Positions 30,970 through 39,795 of a DNA stretch of 64,000 bases are shown piece by piece (position 1 is the first letter of the stretch; each line of letters begins with the position of its first letter). Source of the stretch: a virus; IMG/VR virus record IMGVR_UViG_3300002143_000235, positions 62,001-126,000 of that record; one strand, written 5' to 3'. Both the position numbers and the translations under genes were made by a program. The notes below the pieces were generated by a model, which ran no database searches, had not been told where the DNA came from, and saw only the letters and a program-made list of their open reading frames with translations.

Positions 30970-32721
30970 TTAGTTAAGGATACCGTTGTTGTCTTCAACT
31001 TTGATTGCCATGTACTGTTTTTCCGGAAACCACCCGAACTCTGCGACAGCAAATCGTGAGTACATGTAAAGGTGTGGAGCCATAGTCTTTTCAGACACAA
31101 CATCAACGCTTTCTGCAAGCATATAAGCGAAGAATTTGATACCTGGTTCGTCAGCTTTACCAACACGTCCTAAGTAGATAGTTAAATCTTCTGGACGTTG
31201 GTAAGGGTCAACGTATACTTTGATACCGTTGATTGTACCAGCTGGTTGAAGTTGTCCTTCACCGAATTTCGCGTTGAATGGGTTAATGATATAACCAGCG
31301 ATGTCGTTGAAAAGAGCAGCAATACCTCCAGATGTTACGATGTAATCAGCAGTACCGATACGACCGTCAGTCTTGATGTAGAAAGAAGCTTTCGTAATCG
31401 TAGACCAGATCTTACGTGCAAGTGAAGCGTAGTTTTCACCACCAAGAGCACCAGACACAGCTGTTACAGAAACGTCATAGATCTTACCGTCAGTGATACC
31501 AGCAGCAGTTAATGCAGCTAATGAAGCACCTGTAGCAGAAGCAAGAGATGCACGGTTTTTAAGTCCGAATTCTTTTACTTTATTAACGATCTCAACAGAG
31601 ATTTTTTGTTGGATTTGGTTAACTAATTGAGCTTTTGTTTGTTCAACTAAGTCAATGTTGTACATTCTTTTGAAATCACCAAGCTCAGAAAGACGAAGTG
31701 CTCCAGATACGTGTACGTGACCAATTTGAATTGTAGCAACACGCATTTCAGGTCCAACTTTACCAGCTTGTGAAACATCCCACTCACCACGGTTCATTAA
31801 TCCGTCTTTACCTGAAGAAGTAAAGTCAAGAACTAAGTCTTCGTTAAGTGATACTGGAAGTACAGTATTAACAGCACCTACAGCGTTATCAACAAGTCCA
31901 CCATTTGTTGGAGCTTCAAAAGTTGCAGCACCAAGGTGTGTTAAGATATCACCAGTATTAGGGAATGTGTTAAGTGCAGCGTTGAATCCCCAACCACCTG
32001 ACGATGCAGAGTTTTGTTGAGTGAAGAAACGCAAGATTGGAAGACCATCGATACGAGAGAAACCTTCAAACTTAACAACTCCTGTTTTAGTAGCAGGTTC
32101 AACAGTTGGATCATAACCACCTACAGCAGCAGGTAATGCACCACCAGAAAGTTGGAAGTAAAGTCCTTTTGAAACACCACCACGTGTTTCAGTTACACCG
32201 TATGCTGTCATTGCTGTACGAATCCAAACCTTAAGGTCTGCTAAGTCAGCATCAGCTGTTGGACGGAATTTGATAACCGAACCACGTTCATCTGTTTGAC
32301 CAGTTGTAACGTTGTCATACTGCCAGTCAAAGAATGGGTAATCGATACGGTTAGAGTTTACGTTGATCACAGGAACAAGATCAAGACCTGGTGTGTGAGC
32401 AGCGATTTTTAATGATGGAGGAAGCATTTGTTGTGCCAAGTCACCTGAACCGAATGAACCATTTTGTCCTGGGATTGGGTTAACACCTGGATTAACTACA
32501 GCACCCATACCTTGTGTATTTGCACCATTAGCATACATTGCATTCTCATTTACACCACCGAAACCAGCAGCAATAGAAGTTGAGTGCATTTCAGCGTATT
32601 CACAAAGTGAACGTAATTTAGCAGGGTCAGTTAACTCAGTAACACCTAAACGTTCAACGATTGGTTTCCAACGTGTGATCGCACGATCCATGTCAACTAC
32701 CAAATTTGAATTTTTTATCAT
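30970..32721 (-). CDS. 23: major capsid protein (T4 gp23-like)
   Basis: 583 residues. N-terminal ITRWKPIVERLG parallels T4 gp23 (NKWKPLLEG). A first section of about 60-70 residues before the GANTQGMGAV stretch is probably a removed propeptide: candidate protease site V-N-E near residue 60. The body has the alternating beta strands and the IGHVHVSGALRLSELGDFKR block expected for the HK97 fold, and ends ARFAVAEFGWFPEKQYMAIK. Forms the hexamers of the head. Codons are G/C-richer than in neighbours, consistent with high expression. Late-type promoter upstream. Confidence 0.9.
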   Translation of the reverse strand: MIKNSNLVVDMDRAITRWKPIVERLGVTELTDPAKLRSLCEYAEMHSTSIAAGFGGVNENAMYANGANTQGMGAVVNPGVNPIPGQNGSFGSGDLAQQMLPPSLKIAAHTPGLDLVPVINVNSNRIDYPFFDWQYDNVTTGQTDERGSVIKFRPTADADLADLKVWIRTAMTAYGVTETRGGVSKGLYFQLSGGALPAAVGGYDPTVEPATKTGVVKFEGFSRIDGLPILRFFTQQNSASSGGWGFNAALNTFPNTGDILTHLGAATFEAPTNGGLVDNAVGAVNTVLPVSLNEDLVLDFTSSGKDGLMNRGEWDVSQAGKVGPEMRVATIQIGHVHVSGALRLSELGDFKRMYNIDLVEQTKAQLVNQIQQKISVEIVNKVKEFGLKNRASLASATGASLAALTAAGITDGKIYDVSVTAVSGALGGENYASLARKIWSTITKASFYIKTDGRIGTADYIVTSGGIAALFNDIAGYIINPFNAKFGEGQLQPAGTINGIKVYVDPYQRPEDLTIYLGRVGKADEPGIKFFAYMLAESVDVVSEKTMAPHLYMYSRFAVAEFGWFPEKQYMAIKVEDNNGILN

Positions 32722-32742
32722 GATTGTGTTTTTTTATTTTTT

Positions 32743-32750
32743 TTATATAT
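32743..32750 (-). promoter_or_regulatory. late promoter of the capsid gene
   Basis: GTTGATATATAAAAA on the minus strand, about 25 bases upstream of the ATG. The same 15 bases occur in front of the gene at 50898-51383. Confidence 0.65.
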
Positions 32751-32925
32751 CAACTGTTTTTAGTCTTTTTTTTCCAATTTTTGAATCTTCTTGTTTTTTG
32801 TTCAAATGGATATTAAGTCCGTTAGTTACTAACCCACTCTCTCTGTTTATTAGAGTTAGATAGTTTTTTGATACAATTATATATGTATCGTAAAACGTCA
32901 AAAAAATCCAATTTTATACAAATAA

Positions 32926-32950
32926 GAAAGGGACCATTAAGGTCCCTTTC
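32926..32950 (-). terminator. terminator after protease-scaffold gene
   Basis: GAAAGGGACC-ATTAA-GGTCCCTTTC stem, followed on the minus strand by TTATTT. Confidence 0.8.
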
Positions 32951-32970
32951 TATCTGATAATCAATATTAT

Positions 32971-35340
32971 TTAGTATTGATTAATCTTGCTCATGAAAGC
33001 ATCTACGTAGTCAGTAGTGAAATCAGCCGTTGTATTTGCTGCTGATTCTTTGATTAAAACAGCATCTGTTCCTGTAACTACTTTCGCAAACGAACGCGTG
33101 TTCCAGAATGATTTAACATCTGTTTTAGAAGACAGGTGGAAATATTTTGACTCAGCAATAAGCGAAAGCTTGTTTTCCTGTGGCAAAGCATTCCATGCTT
33201 CTTTTAATGATGCAGGGATATTTTCAATAAGATTATCTTCATATGAAACATTTGTCTTATTCATCTGCTCACCAATAAGTGCAAGAACATCAGATGCAGA
33301 GAAATACTCAGCATTTTCCATCGCAAGGATGATATCGTTCTGAACCTCTGGTTCCATCAATTTGAAGTTTGTAATCTGTGCTTCATCCAAGAATGACATG
33401 AAATGCGGACGTTGATTAGCTAATGCACGTGATTTTTTAATTTCATCAAGCATAGTTGTAACAGTTTCAGTAATATTTGTATCCTCAGAATTGTTTAATA
33501 ATTCATATTCACCGTCACCAACTTCAACAGTTTCTTCAGAACCCGATTTTTGAATGATAAGTTTGTTATCTGGAGTTATTTCCATTACAATACCTGTTTC
33601 ATCAGTTGTAAGTATTTTAACAAGTTGTTGTAAAAGAGTTGCTTCAAAAGAAACATTATCAATTGGTAGTTCTGATCCTAATTCTGTATTATCCATTGCT
33701 GGATCCATTACAGGTACCATTACAGGTTCAGTTTCAGTTTCGCCTTCAACCCCCATTTCAGCACCAAAATTAGTGTCCATGCCACCATCAAGGTTTGCAG
33801 GTTCTTCTTGAACTTCTGCTGTATTATCAGTAGAATCTTCTTCTTCTTCTTCTTCTTCACCTGATGTTAAATCTTCAGCTGCCGGATCTTCTGTAATGAT
33901 GTTAGAAAATTCTTCATCATTTCCAAGGAATTCGTTGATGTCAGCAATACCGTGAATACTGTCTTCGTCAGAAACTGACTCAAGAACTGGTGTTGTTGCT
34001 TTTAAACGTGTAACCAATTCGGTATTATATCCAACAATACCATCAACTTGCTCAGCAATGTAACTTAAATAAATTTCATCTTTGTTAGATTCATTAGCAA
34101 CGTATTCAATAAAACCTTGAACTGTATGTGCTTCATTTGCAACATATTCAGCAAATTCACGTGTGTTTTTACTTTCATTTGCGATATATTCACTGAATTC
34201 ACGTGTAAGTTTAGCTTCATTTGCAATATGCTCACTAAATCCTTGTGTAATTTTAGTTTCATTTGCAACATATTCAGCAAATTTTTGTGCAATTTCAGTT
34301 TCACGTGCAACACTTTCAGTGAAAAGTATATTAGCTTGTGTATTTTCAGCAACATGTTCAACAAAACCTTCAGTATCAGAAACACGTGTTTCGATTTTAG
34401 TAAGATCTTCTTTAATGTTATTAAGTCCTGATGCAATGTGATTATTATATGCATTTGTCTCATTCAACTCAGAAGTTAATTTCTGGTTGTTATCAGAAAG
34501 TTTTTTATTTTCTTGCATGAGGTGAGTGATTTTCTTTTGAAATTCACCAAGATATTTCTTAACTTGTTCCAATTCTTCTTTCACCATAGCATGTTCGTTA
34601 ACAAGTGCTTTAACATCCTCAGGTGAAGATGTTCCTTCTTGAATAGAAGCAAAAATTTTAGCTTCCAATTTAGCCACTTCGTCAGTTAAGAGAAGACGCA
34701 TTTCGTTGATGTCCATATGTGTTCTTTGATCGTTTTTGTTGTCTTTAAACAAATTGTTTACTTGTGAATCATTCATTTCATAGATACGATAAGCAACATC
34801 GTCTCCTATTGAATGACCATATGATTCGTTAACACTCATAACAGAAGTTGCAAACCCTGGATCAAGTACAATATCGTATGTGAAAAGTTCTTTAAGTGCA
34901 ACTACACCACTAGCATTTGTTACACCAGCAGCACGAGAAGATACAAAGATTGGTTCACCATCTTCAATAATTGCTTGAGCATCTTTACCAAGTCTTGTGT
35001 TTAATAACTTAATAGTACCATCAATACAGTTGTTTGCCTCATTGTAAACAAGGTTATCAATTGTATGTGATACATTCTTACCAGCAATATCAAATACATC
35101 TGGGTGATCGAATTCACCGTATAATACACCTAAAGTTTGTTTCTTTTCGAGAAGTCTGTTCATTACAGGAACGAAGTTCTCAGCTGTATAGTAACGTTTA
35201 TTTCTGTTCTCAACATCAAATTGAGTAAAGTTACCACTAAGCTTAGGTCTGTGTCGACCGAGAGTAGCAGGTTCCTGAATACTTTCTTGAACCAGCTTAC
35301 CTCCACCTCGTTCAACTATAAGCACGTGTTTTTGTTCCAT
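32971..35340 (-). CDS. 21: prohead protease fused to scaffold-like region (gp21/gp22 type)
   Basis: 789 residues, against about 212 for T4 gp21. Residues 25-200 are the serine protease: GVLYGEFDHPD with catalytic H79 and EPIFVSSRAAGV with S134 or S135. Then come a coiled coil (about 235-310), a stretch of 14-residue repeats built on F-x-E-[YH]-[VI]-A-N-E (about 320-430), an acidic region with a run of glutamates (about 497) and a C-terminal domain with ESKYFHLSSKTDVKSFWNTR. The helical acidic middle resembles a scaffold, so one gene may supply both the core and the enzyme that degrades it. N-terminal LVQE and IQE are possible self-cleavage sites. Confidence 0.85.
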   Translation of the reverse strand: MEQKHVLIVERGGGKLVQESIQEPATLGRHRPKLSGNFTQFDVENRNKRYYTAENFVPVMNRLLEKKQTLGVLYGEFDHPDVFDIAGKNVSHTIDNLVYNEANNCIDGTIKLLNTRLGKDAQAIIEDGEPIFVSSRAAGVTNASGVVALKELFTYDIVLDPGFATSVMSVNESYGHSIGDDVAYRIYEMNDSQVNNLFKDNKNDQRTHMDINEMRLLLTDEVAKLEAKIFASIQEGTSSPEDVKALVNEHAMVKEELEQVKKYLGEFQKKITHLMQENKKLSDNNQKLTSELNETNAYNNHIASGLNNIKEDLTKIETRVSDTEGFVEHVAENTQANILFTESVARETEIAQKFAEYVANETKITQGFSEHIANEAKLTREFSEYIANESKNTREFAEYVANEAHTVQGFIEYVANESNKDEIYLSYIAEQVDGIVGYNTELVTRLKATTPVLESVSDEDSIHGIADINEFLGNDEEFSNIITEDPAAEDLTSGEEEEEEEDSTDNTAEVQEEPANLDGGMDTNFGAEMGVEGETETEPVMVPVMDPAMDNTELGSELPIDNVSFEATLLQQLVKILTTDETGIVMEITPDNKLIIQKSGSEETVEVGDGEYELLNNSEDTNITETVTTMLDEIKKSRALANQRPHFMSFLDEAQITNFKLMEPEVQNDIILAMENAEYFSASDVLALIGEQMNKTNVSYEDNLIENIPASLKEAWNALPQENKLSLIAESKYFHLSSKTDVKSFWNTRSFAKVVTGTDAVLIKESAANTTADFTTDYVDAFMSKINQY
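34060..34385 (-). repeat. tandem 42-base coding repeats in the scaffold region
   Basis: Imperfect repeats encoding 14-residue units (FAEYVANETKITQG, FSEHIANEAKLTRE and similar), about seven copies. Fourteen residues equal two heptads, so a continuous coiled coil is possible. Confidence 0.85.
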
Positions 35341-35364
35341 AATAGTTAAAACATTTTTTATTAT

Positions 35365-35372
35365 CTATATAT
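35365..35372 (-). promoter_or_regulatory. late promoter of the protease-scaffold gene
   Basis: TTCAATATATAGATAATAAA on the minus strand about 28 bases upstream of the ATG. Confidence 0.5.
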
Positions 35373-35404
35373 TGAACCCAAACGACCATATTTTTCCTAA
35401 AAAC

Positions 35405-35430
35405 AAAGGGACACTAATAGTGTCCCTTTT
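35405..35430 (-). terminator. terminator after the portal gene
   Basis: AAAGGGACAC-TAATA-GTGTCCCTTT stem with flanking A/T runs. Confidence 0.8.
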
Positions 35431-35456
35431 ATATTTTTGTTTGTTTTATATTTTGT

Positions 35457-37175
35457 TTATTGAACTGGTTCTTCAGTCGGAGCTTCTCCTTCTGGTTGCG
35501 CTCCAGCAGTGTCATCAGCACCTAAATCAGGTTGAGCTCCCATATCACCACCTTCCATATCACCAAGGTCTCCACCCATATCACCGCCGCCAAGACCGCC
35601 TCCGCCACCACTTGTATCGCCTGGTGTTCCACCACCACCTCCAGGAGATTCTTGCCACATTTTTTCATTAAGCTTAAGATCTTCTTCAGATAACCCAAGG
35701 TATTTCATAGCTAAGAAATCATGGTGAAAGAATGATTTATCTTCATCACGTTTAAATGCATTTTGTAGTTCACCAACAATGTTTACTTTAGCTTGTAAAT
35801 TTGCTAATGCTTTTGCTTCAATAATTTCCGAATTACCATAAAACGTAATGTCTACATCACTATCAAAATCTTTTTTCTTTTCAAGTTCTGGAAAATTTAA
35901 ACAAAGTTGTGTGCGTAATGGCTTTACAAGAATTTCTTTGAAAATCTCTTGAACACGGTCGATAAACTGGTCAAAGTTTTTATCATCATGTGTCATATCT
36001 CCACCAATCATGTAAATGTTACCACCACCTATTGATTTATCAAGTCTAGTTAATGGAAATTTAGTAGCATCTTTAAATGCATTCTTAAACCAATTAAGTA
36101 TATCACTTTCATTAAGATCTGCTCCACCTGGTTGTAGAATCTCCATCTCTGGTGAATTATCTTCACCTTTAGGGAACCAATACTCTTTTGAGTATGGAAG
36201 GTCCTTAGAACCGTCGATATAGATCTCTCCGGTTGTATCATCAAACACAACGTAATCTTTGTAATCTGCAATTAATGTTGCGATTTCCTGTTCTGCTTGT
36301 GCTTGACTTAAACCCGTTGTTGGAATACCGAATTTTTTATGCATTGTCGCATTAATAAGGTTGAACATCAAACGTGAGCGTTCAATACTTTTCAATTCGT
36401 TATATGGTCTAATAAGTGGTTCAACATAAGATGTTTCCATATAAGTAGATCCACCAGCATATGAAATATAAATAACTTCGGCATCAATAAGTAAACGTCG
36501 AACATTACTTTCAGGAATTGTTTGTAGCCAAAATATGATTTTTGTTTCAGGATCTGAAATAGGCATTAATGTACGTGGATCTAATTTCTGAAATCCTATA
36601 ATGTTTTTTCGCTTGTCATCATAGATAATTTCATACGATATGTAACCTTCTACAAGCCAGTCGCGGCAAATATCCCAAGCTTGTGTTTTAATATTAAAAC
36701 CAAACATATCATAAATATTATCGAAGATATCACGAGCAGATTCACGAACTGTTTCAGGATATTCTTTTGGCATATCAACCATATCACAGAAACGTTTATT
36801 TTTACCATAAACTATAAGTTCATTTGTCATTTTTGTAACAAATGTACTAATGTCACCTTTCTTAGCATATTCTTGTAAAATTGGTAACTTTGTTGCATAA
36901 TCTGCTGACAATGATGCAATAGAAGTTTTCTCTTGCATAATTGCATTCATTTTACTTGAGAAACGTGCATAACTAAAACCATCAGAATCGGTGATCATAG
37001 ATCGCTCTTCGTTAGCATGTATACCTTTAGCATTAGTCAAAATAGCATCACCGTAACGTCTACTAAATTTTGATAGTCGTGTAAGTGCATTACCAAAAAA
37101 TCCTGACCCTTGTTGTGGTACAAGACCCGCCAGCATATTTGTATTTTGTTGTCTATATGGATTATGTCCTGCCAT
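35457..37175 (-). CDS. 20: portal vertex protein (T4 gp20-like)
   Basis: 572 residues (T4 gp20: 524). Recognisable portal segments: a wing with WDICRDWLVEGYISYEIIYD and GFQKLDPRTLMPI, a stem/clip with RSRLMFNLINATMHKKFGIP, and DATKFPLTRLDKSIGGGNIY as in T4-like portals. The last 60 residues are a low-complexity G/D/E/P-rich tail. Forms the dodecameric DNA gate of the head and nucleates capsid assembly. Located between the gp4/247-residue genes and the protease, as in T4-like head modules. Confidence 0.9.
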   Translation of the reverse strand: MAGHNPYRQQNTNMLAGLVPQQGSGFFGNALTRLSKFSRRYGDAILTNAKGIHANEERSMITDSDGFSYARFSSKMNAIMQEKTSIASLSADYATKLPILQEYAKKGDISTFVTKMTNELIVYGKNKRFCDMVDMPKEYPETVRESARDIFDNIYDMFGFNIKTQAWDICRDWLVEGYISYEIIYDDKRKNIIGFQKLDPRTLMPISDPETKIIFWLQTIPESNVRRLLIDAEVIYISYAGGSTYMETSYVEPLIRPYNELKSIERSRLMFNLINATMHKKFGIPTTGLSQAQAEQEIATLIADYKDYVVFDDTTGEIYIDGSKDLPYSKEYWFPKGEDNSPEMEILQPGGADLNESDILNWFKNAFKDATKFPLTRLDKSIGGGNIYMIGGDMTHDDKNFDQFIDRVQEIFKEILVKPLRTQLCLNFPELEKKKDFDSDVDITFYGNSEIIEAKALANLQAKVNIVGELQNAFKRDEDKSFFHHDFLAMKYLGLSEEDLKLNEKMWQESPGGGGGTPGDTSGGGGGLGGGDMGGDLGDMEGGDMGAQPDLGADDTAGAQPEGEAPTEEPVQ

Positions 37176-37182
37176 TTATAGT

Positions 37183-37926
37183 TTAAAACAATTTGTTTAT
37201 TAACGCAAGTGATTCCTGTAGGTTCTCATTACGTTTGTCAAGTGATTCATATGTTGAATTTAATTCTTTATTCATTTTTCCATAATCATTTAATAATTCT
37301 GCTATTATTTTCTTATGACGTGCTTCTTGTTCCATTATTTTTTTCTTCCAAATCTGAACAAGTTTTCCATCATCAACACCAGTAAAACGAGATGTTGACA
37401 TAGTTAAGAATTCTGTCAAAATATTTGTTGATACATGATAAATTTTATTGACTAATTTGATATCAAATTCACGTATAGCCCATTCAAATCCAATTGCACC
37501 TAGTAGTTTATATATATTTGCAAAGTTTATTGAGTCAAGTGTTAATTCATTTTCTATTTTTCTTGTTGTATTTTTTTCAATTATACTAAGATTAAAATTC
37601 AATACATTATTAAAAAACATAACACGAATAGCTACTGGTATAAAATTGATAGATAAACCATACAATTTTCTTGTTCCATCACGATCAATCCAATCAATCA
37701 ATAAAATTGGATTAAATTTTTCCATCTTAGATGTCTTACCACTTAAATCGTAGAACATAAAATAAAAATTACCCTTTAACAATTTATTTGCACGAACTTG
37801 TTGCACAACTACACTGTTAGAATTGTTAATTTCATTTGAAAAAAACTCCATACTTTTTAAGTACAAATCTGTTCCATATTCTTTGTGTTTTTCTTTAACA
37901 CCTTTAATAAAAAAATCATTCTTCAT
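37183..37926 (-). CDS. conserved T4-like phage protein of unknown function
   Basis: 247 residues. The block GNFYFMFYD, then ILLIDWIDRDGTRKLYGLSI and NFIPVAIRVMFF, follows a pattern found in unannotated T4-like proteins (Y-F-x-Y then L-x-G-L-N-x-x-Y-L-P). A coiled coil fills the last 50 residues. Seven bases upstream of the portal gene in the head operon, so probably a head assembly or DNA-end protein. Confidence 0.6.
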   Translation of the reverse strand: MKNDFFIKGVKEKHKEYGTDLYLKSMEFFSNEINNSNSVVVQQVRANKLLKGNFYFMFYDLSGKTSKMEKFNPILLIDWIDRDGTRKLYGLSINFIPVAIRVMFFNNVLNFNLSIIEKNTTRKIENELTLDSINFANIYKLLGAIGFEWAIREFDIKLVNKIYHVSTNILTEFLTMSTSRFTGVDDGKLVQIWKKKIMEQEARHKKIIAELLNDYGKMNKELNSTYESLDKRNENLQESLALINKLF

Positions 37927-37927
37927 A

Positions 37928-38413
37928 TCATTGCTTGTACATGTTCAAATGTTTTTCAGTTACAAGCCAAAATTTCATATCACGTGTTTTACACCACTCA
38001 ACAGCATGTACCCATTTGTATTTATTTTTTTGCCACGTTGCTAATTGGTACTCAAGTTGCTTTAATTTTTTTTGTGATATATTTTTTGGAATCTCTGGTT
38101 CACGTATTTCCTGTTCAGGTTTAATTTCAACAATATATCGATTAATAAGATCAGGAATCTTTGTGTTACGCGTTTCAAGATAAAAATCTGGTATGTATGT
38201 ACGTCCGTGACCAACATAATCTGTATAAGGTATTTTAAATACCTCAGATCCCCAACGTAATACGTATTCATTCATATCACAATATACCATGAATTTATAT
38301 TCCCATGAAGAACGAAAAACAATATCAGTTGGATCTCCAATATATTTTTGTGGATTTTGTATTTTATACTTACCTTGGTGATACTTACCAGGATTATTTG
38401 GTTTCTGTGCCAT
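37928..38413 (-). CDS. 4: head completion protein (T4 gp4-like)
   Basis: 161 residues (T4 gp4: 150). KYIGDPTDIVFRSSWEYKFM and VLRWGSEVFKIPY match T4 gp4 (KYRGDPKKITYRSNWE, IIAWGSE.AVIPY); RYIVEIKPEQEIREPE matches FIEIKPKKETQPP; DMKFWLVTEKHL matches GIKFRILTEDGL. The fold is nuclease-like (E-x-K). Needed late in head assembly, before tail joining. Overlaps neither neighbour but is one base from each. Confidence 0.92.
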   Translation of the reverse strand: MAQKPNNPGKYHQGKYKIQNPQKYIGDPTDIVFRSSWEYKFMVYCDMNEYVLRWGSEVFKIPYTDYVGHGRTYIPDFYLETRNTKIPDLINRYIVEIKPEQEIREPEIPKNISQKKLKQLEYQLATWQKNKYKWVHAVEWCKTRDMKFWLVTEKHLNMYKQ

Positions 38414-38414
38414 C

Positions 38415-39254
38415 TTATTTTATCATGTTATTATTAATGTAGCTTTTACAAGCGTCAAGTCCCTGATCATATGTCGTAGGACCTTTTATACCCATTTTGT
38501 ATACACCTTCTTGAAGTACTGTAAAGTAAAACTTCTGCTGATCTTTCGTCTTTGCATTGATAGTGAATCCTTCATACATAATCTGTTCAACTGTAGTTTC
38601 TTCTTGAAGTTCTTTTTTTTCTTCTGAAGTAGCTGTACGAAGTTCTTCAATATAAACATCATCAGCTTTTGGTGCATGAATAGCAATTTTTTTACCATCA
38701 GCTTTAGAGTAAACCCAAATATCAATTTGTTTTTGTACTGGTGTGTCAAGTACCTTTGTATATTTCTTACCTGTACCCGATTTCATGTATGCAATCGTTT
38801 CATGTGCGTGGTATTCTGGATATTCATTTTCATTAGGAAATGTAGCAGAAATTGCTTTATTCAAGATGTTAAGAGCCGGTGATTCAATATCCCATTTCAA
38901 TACATCAAAATCATCATTTTCAAATAATGACGACTGTTTTAATACTACTTGTGGAAGAGCTAAATGAGATAAAAATTCAATCATCTCATCTTCATCAATT
39001 TCATCATCTTTAAGACCATACAAAAGAGTAACATGTGGTGCAATTTCGCGTCCAAACTCATTTTCTTCATTGTTGTAAATATCTTCTTCATCAAGCTCTA
39101 CATCAATTGTATCACCTGTGCTAAAATATCCCATTACGCAACCGTATGAATACGACTGGTCTTCAGATTTTTCGTTTATTGCTTTTGCTCTTAGTTTTGC
39201 TCTTAGTTTTGCTCTTAGTTCTTCTCTGAACTGTTCAAATGTTGGAAAATTCAT
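38415..39254 (-). CDS. 2H phosphoesterase-like protein with capsid-targeting-like start
   Basis: 279 residues from ATG at 39254; a longer reading from 39431 overlaps the sigma gene and adds no recognisable sequence. The start MNFPTFEQFREEL looks like a capsid-targeting sequence. A tandem R-A-K-L repeat follows, then the two H-x-T motifs of 2H phosphoesterases: HVTLLYG (H74, T76) and HETIAYM (H151, T153). Such enzymes cut 2',3'-cyclic or 2'-5' phosphates; the anti-CBASS protein Acb1 of T4 belongs to this superfamily. The C-terminal 50 residues form a separate small domain. Sits in the head operon. Confidence 0.75.
   Translation of the reverse strand: MNFPTFEQFREELRAKLRAKLRAKAINEKSEDQSYSYGCVMGYFSTGDTIDVELDEEDIYNNEENEFGREIAPHVTLLYGLKDDEIDEDEMIEFLSHLALPQVVLKQSSLFENDDFDVLKWDIESPALNILNKAISATFPNENEYPEYHAHETIAYMKSGTGKKYTKVLDTPVQKQIDIWVYSKADGKKIAIHAPKADDVYIEELRTATSEEKKELQEETTVEQIMYEGFTINAKTKDQQKFYFTVLQEGVYKMGIKGPTTYDQGLDACKSYINNNMIK
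39183..39222 (-). repeat. 12-base tandem repeat coding for RAKL
   Basis: CTTAGTTTTGCT occurs about three times in a row on the plus strand, giving R-A-K-L-R-A-K-L-R-A-K in the protein. Confidence 0.85.
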
Positions 39255-39273
39255 ATTTACATAGTGTGGTATT

Positions 39274-39672
39274 TTAAAGGTTGTAGAGTCCCTGACCGTT
39301 ATTCGATGAGTTAATACTAACTGTTCGAATCGTATCTTGTTCCTCTTTTTTGAGGCCTTTCTTATTATACCATGTACCAATGAATTCTGTAGTTGATCGT
39401 TTATGTACTTCGGTAATGTATGCGAAGGCACTGTTTGTTTTATCTGGATTGAACGACTGCCAGTTTTGTAGAATGTTCAGGTAAGATGTTTGGATGGAAT
39501 CTTTTTTATCGTCTTCATTGAAGAACTTACTTTCATTCTTACGAATGGCGTTTTGAACAAGCACATAAATTTGCTGTTCAGCAACTCTGGTTAATCTCCC
39601 AAGTCCTTTAGAAAGGATAATGTTATACGTCAGTTCAACATCATTAACTGGATTTTTCTTTGCTTGTACCAT
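39274..39672 (-). CDS. 55: late sigma factor (T4 gp55-like)
   Basis: 132 residues. DSIQTSYLNILQNWQSFNPD followed by KTNSAFAYITEVHKRSTTEF corresponds to sigma region 2 of T4 gp55 ([20 protein letters not shown] then HAYITQACFNAFVQ). No region 4 is present, as in gp55. It should direct host core polymerase to A/T-rich late promoters; such boxes are seen before most virion genes here. Its own promoter also carries a TATATAAA box (39706). Confidence 0.82.
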   Translation of the reverse strand: MVQAKKNPVNDVELTYNIILSKGLGRLTRVAEQQIYVLVQNAIRKNESKFFNEDDKKDSIQTSYLNILQNWQSFNPDKTNSAFAYITEVHKRSTTEFIGTWYNKKGLKKEEQDTIRTVSINSSNNGQGLYNL

Positions 39673-39705
39673 CTAGGCTTCATATCTCGTGTTTTTATAC
39701 ACAGT

Positions 39706-39713
39706 TTATATAT
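39706..39713 (-). promoter_or_regulatory. late promoter candidate of the gp55-like gene
   Basis: TTCATATATAAACTG on the minus strand about 35 bases upstream of the ATG. Confidence 0.5.
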
Positions 39714-39743
39714 GAAATACACAGACTTGTTTGAGCTATATAA

Positions 39744-39772
39744 AAAAAGTGCTTGGTTAACCAAGCACTTTT
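39744..39772. terminator. hairpin terminator
   Basis: AAAAGTGCTTGG-TTAA-CCAAGCACTTTT with flanking A and T runs, after the gene ending at 39796. Confidence 0.85.
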
Positions 39773-39795
39773 CATATTAATGTGTTATAGTGTTC

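Noticed and set aside
34065-34463. Open frames on both strands across the scaffold repeats
   Set aside because: They arise because the 42-base repeats of the protease-scaffold gene keep other frames free of stops; they have no independent starts, promoters or sensible protein content.
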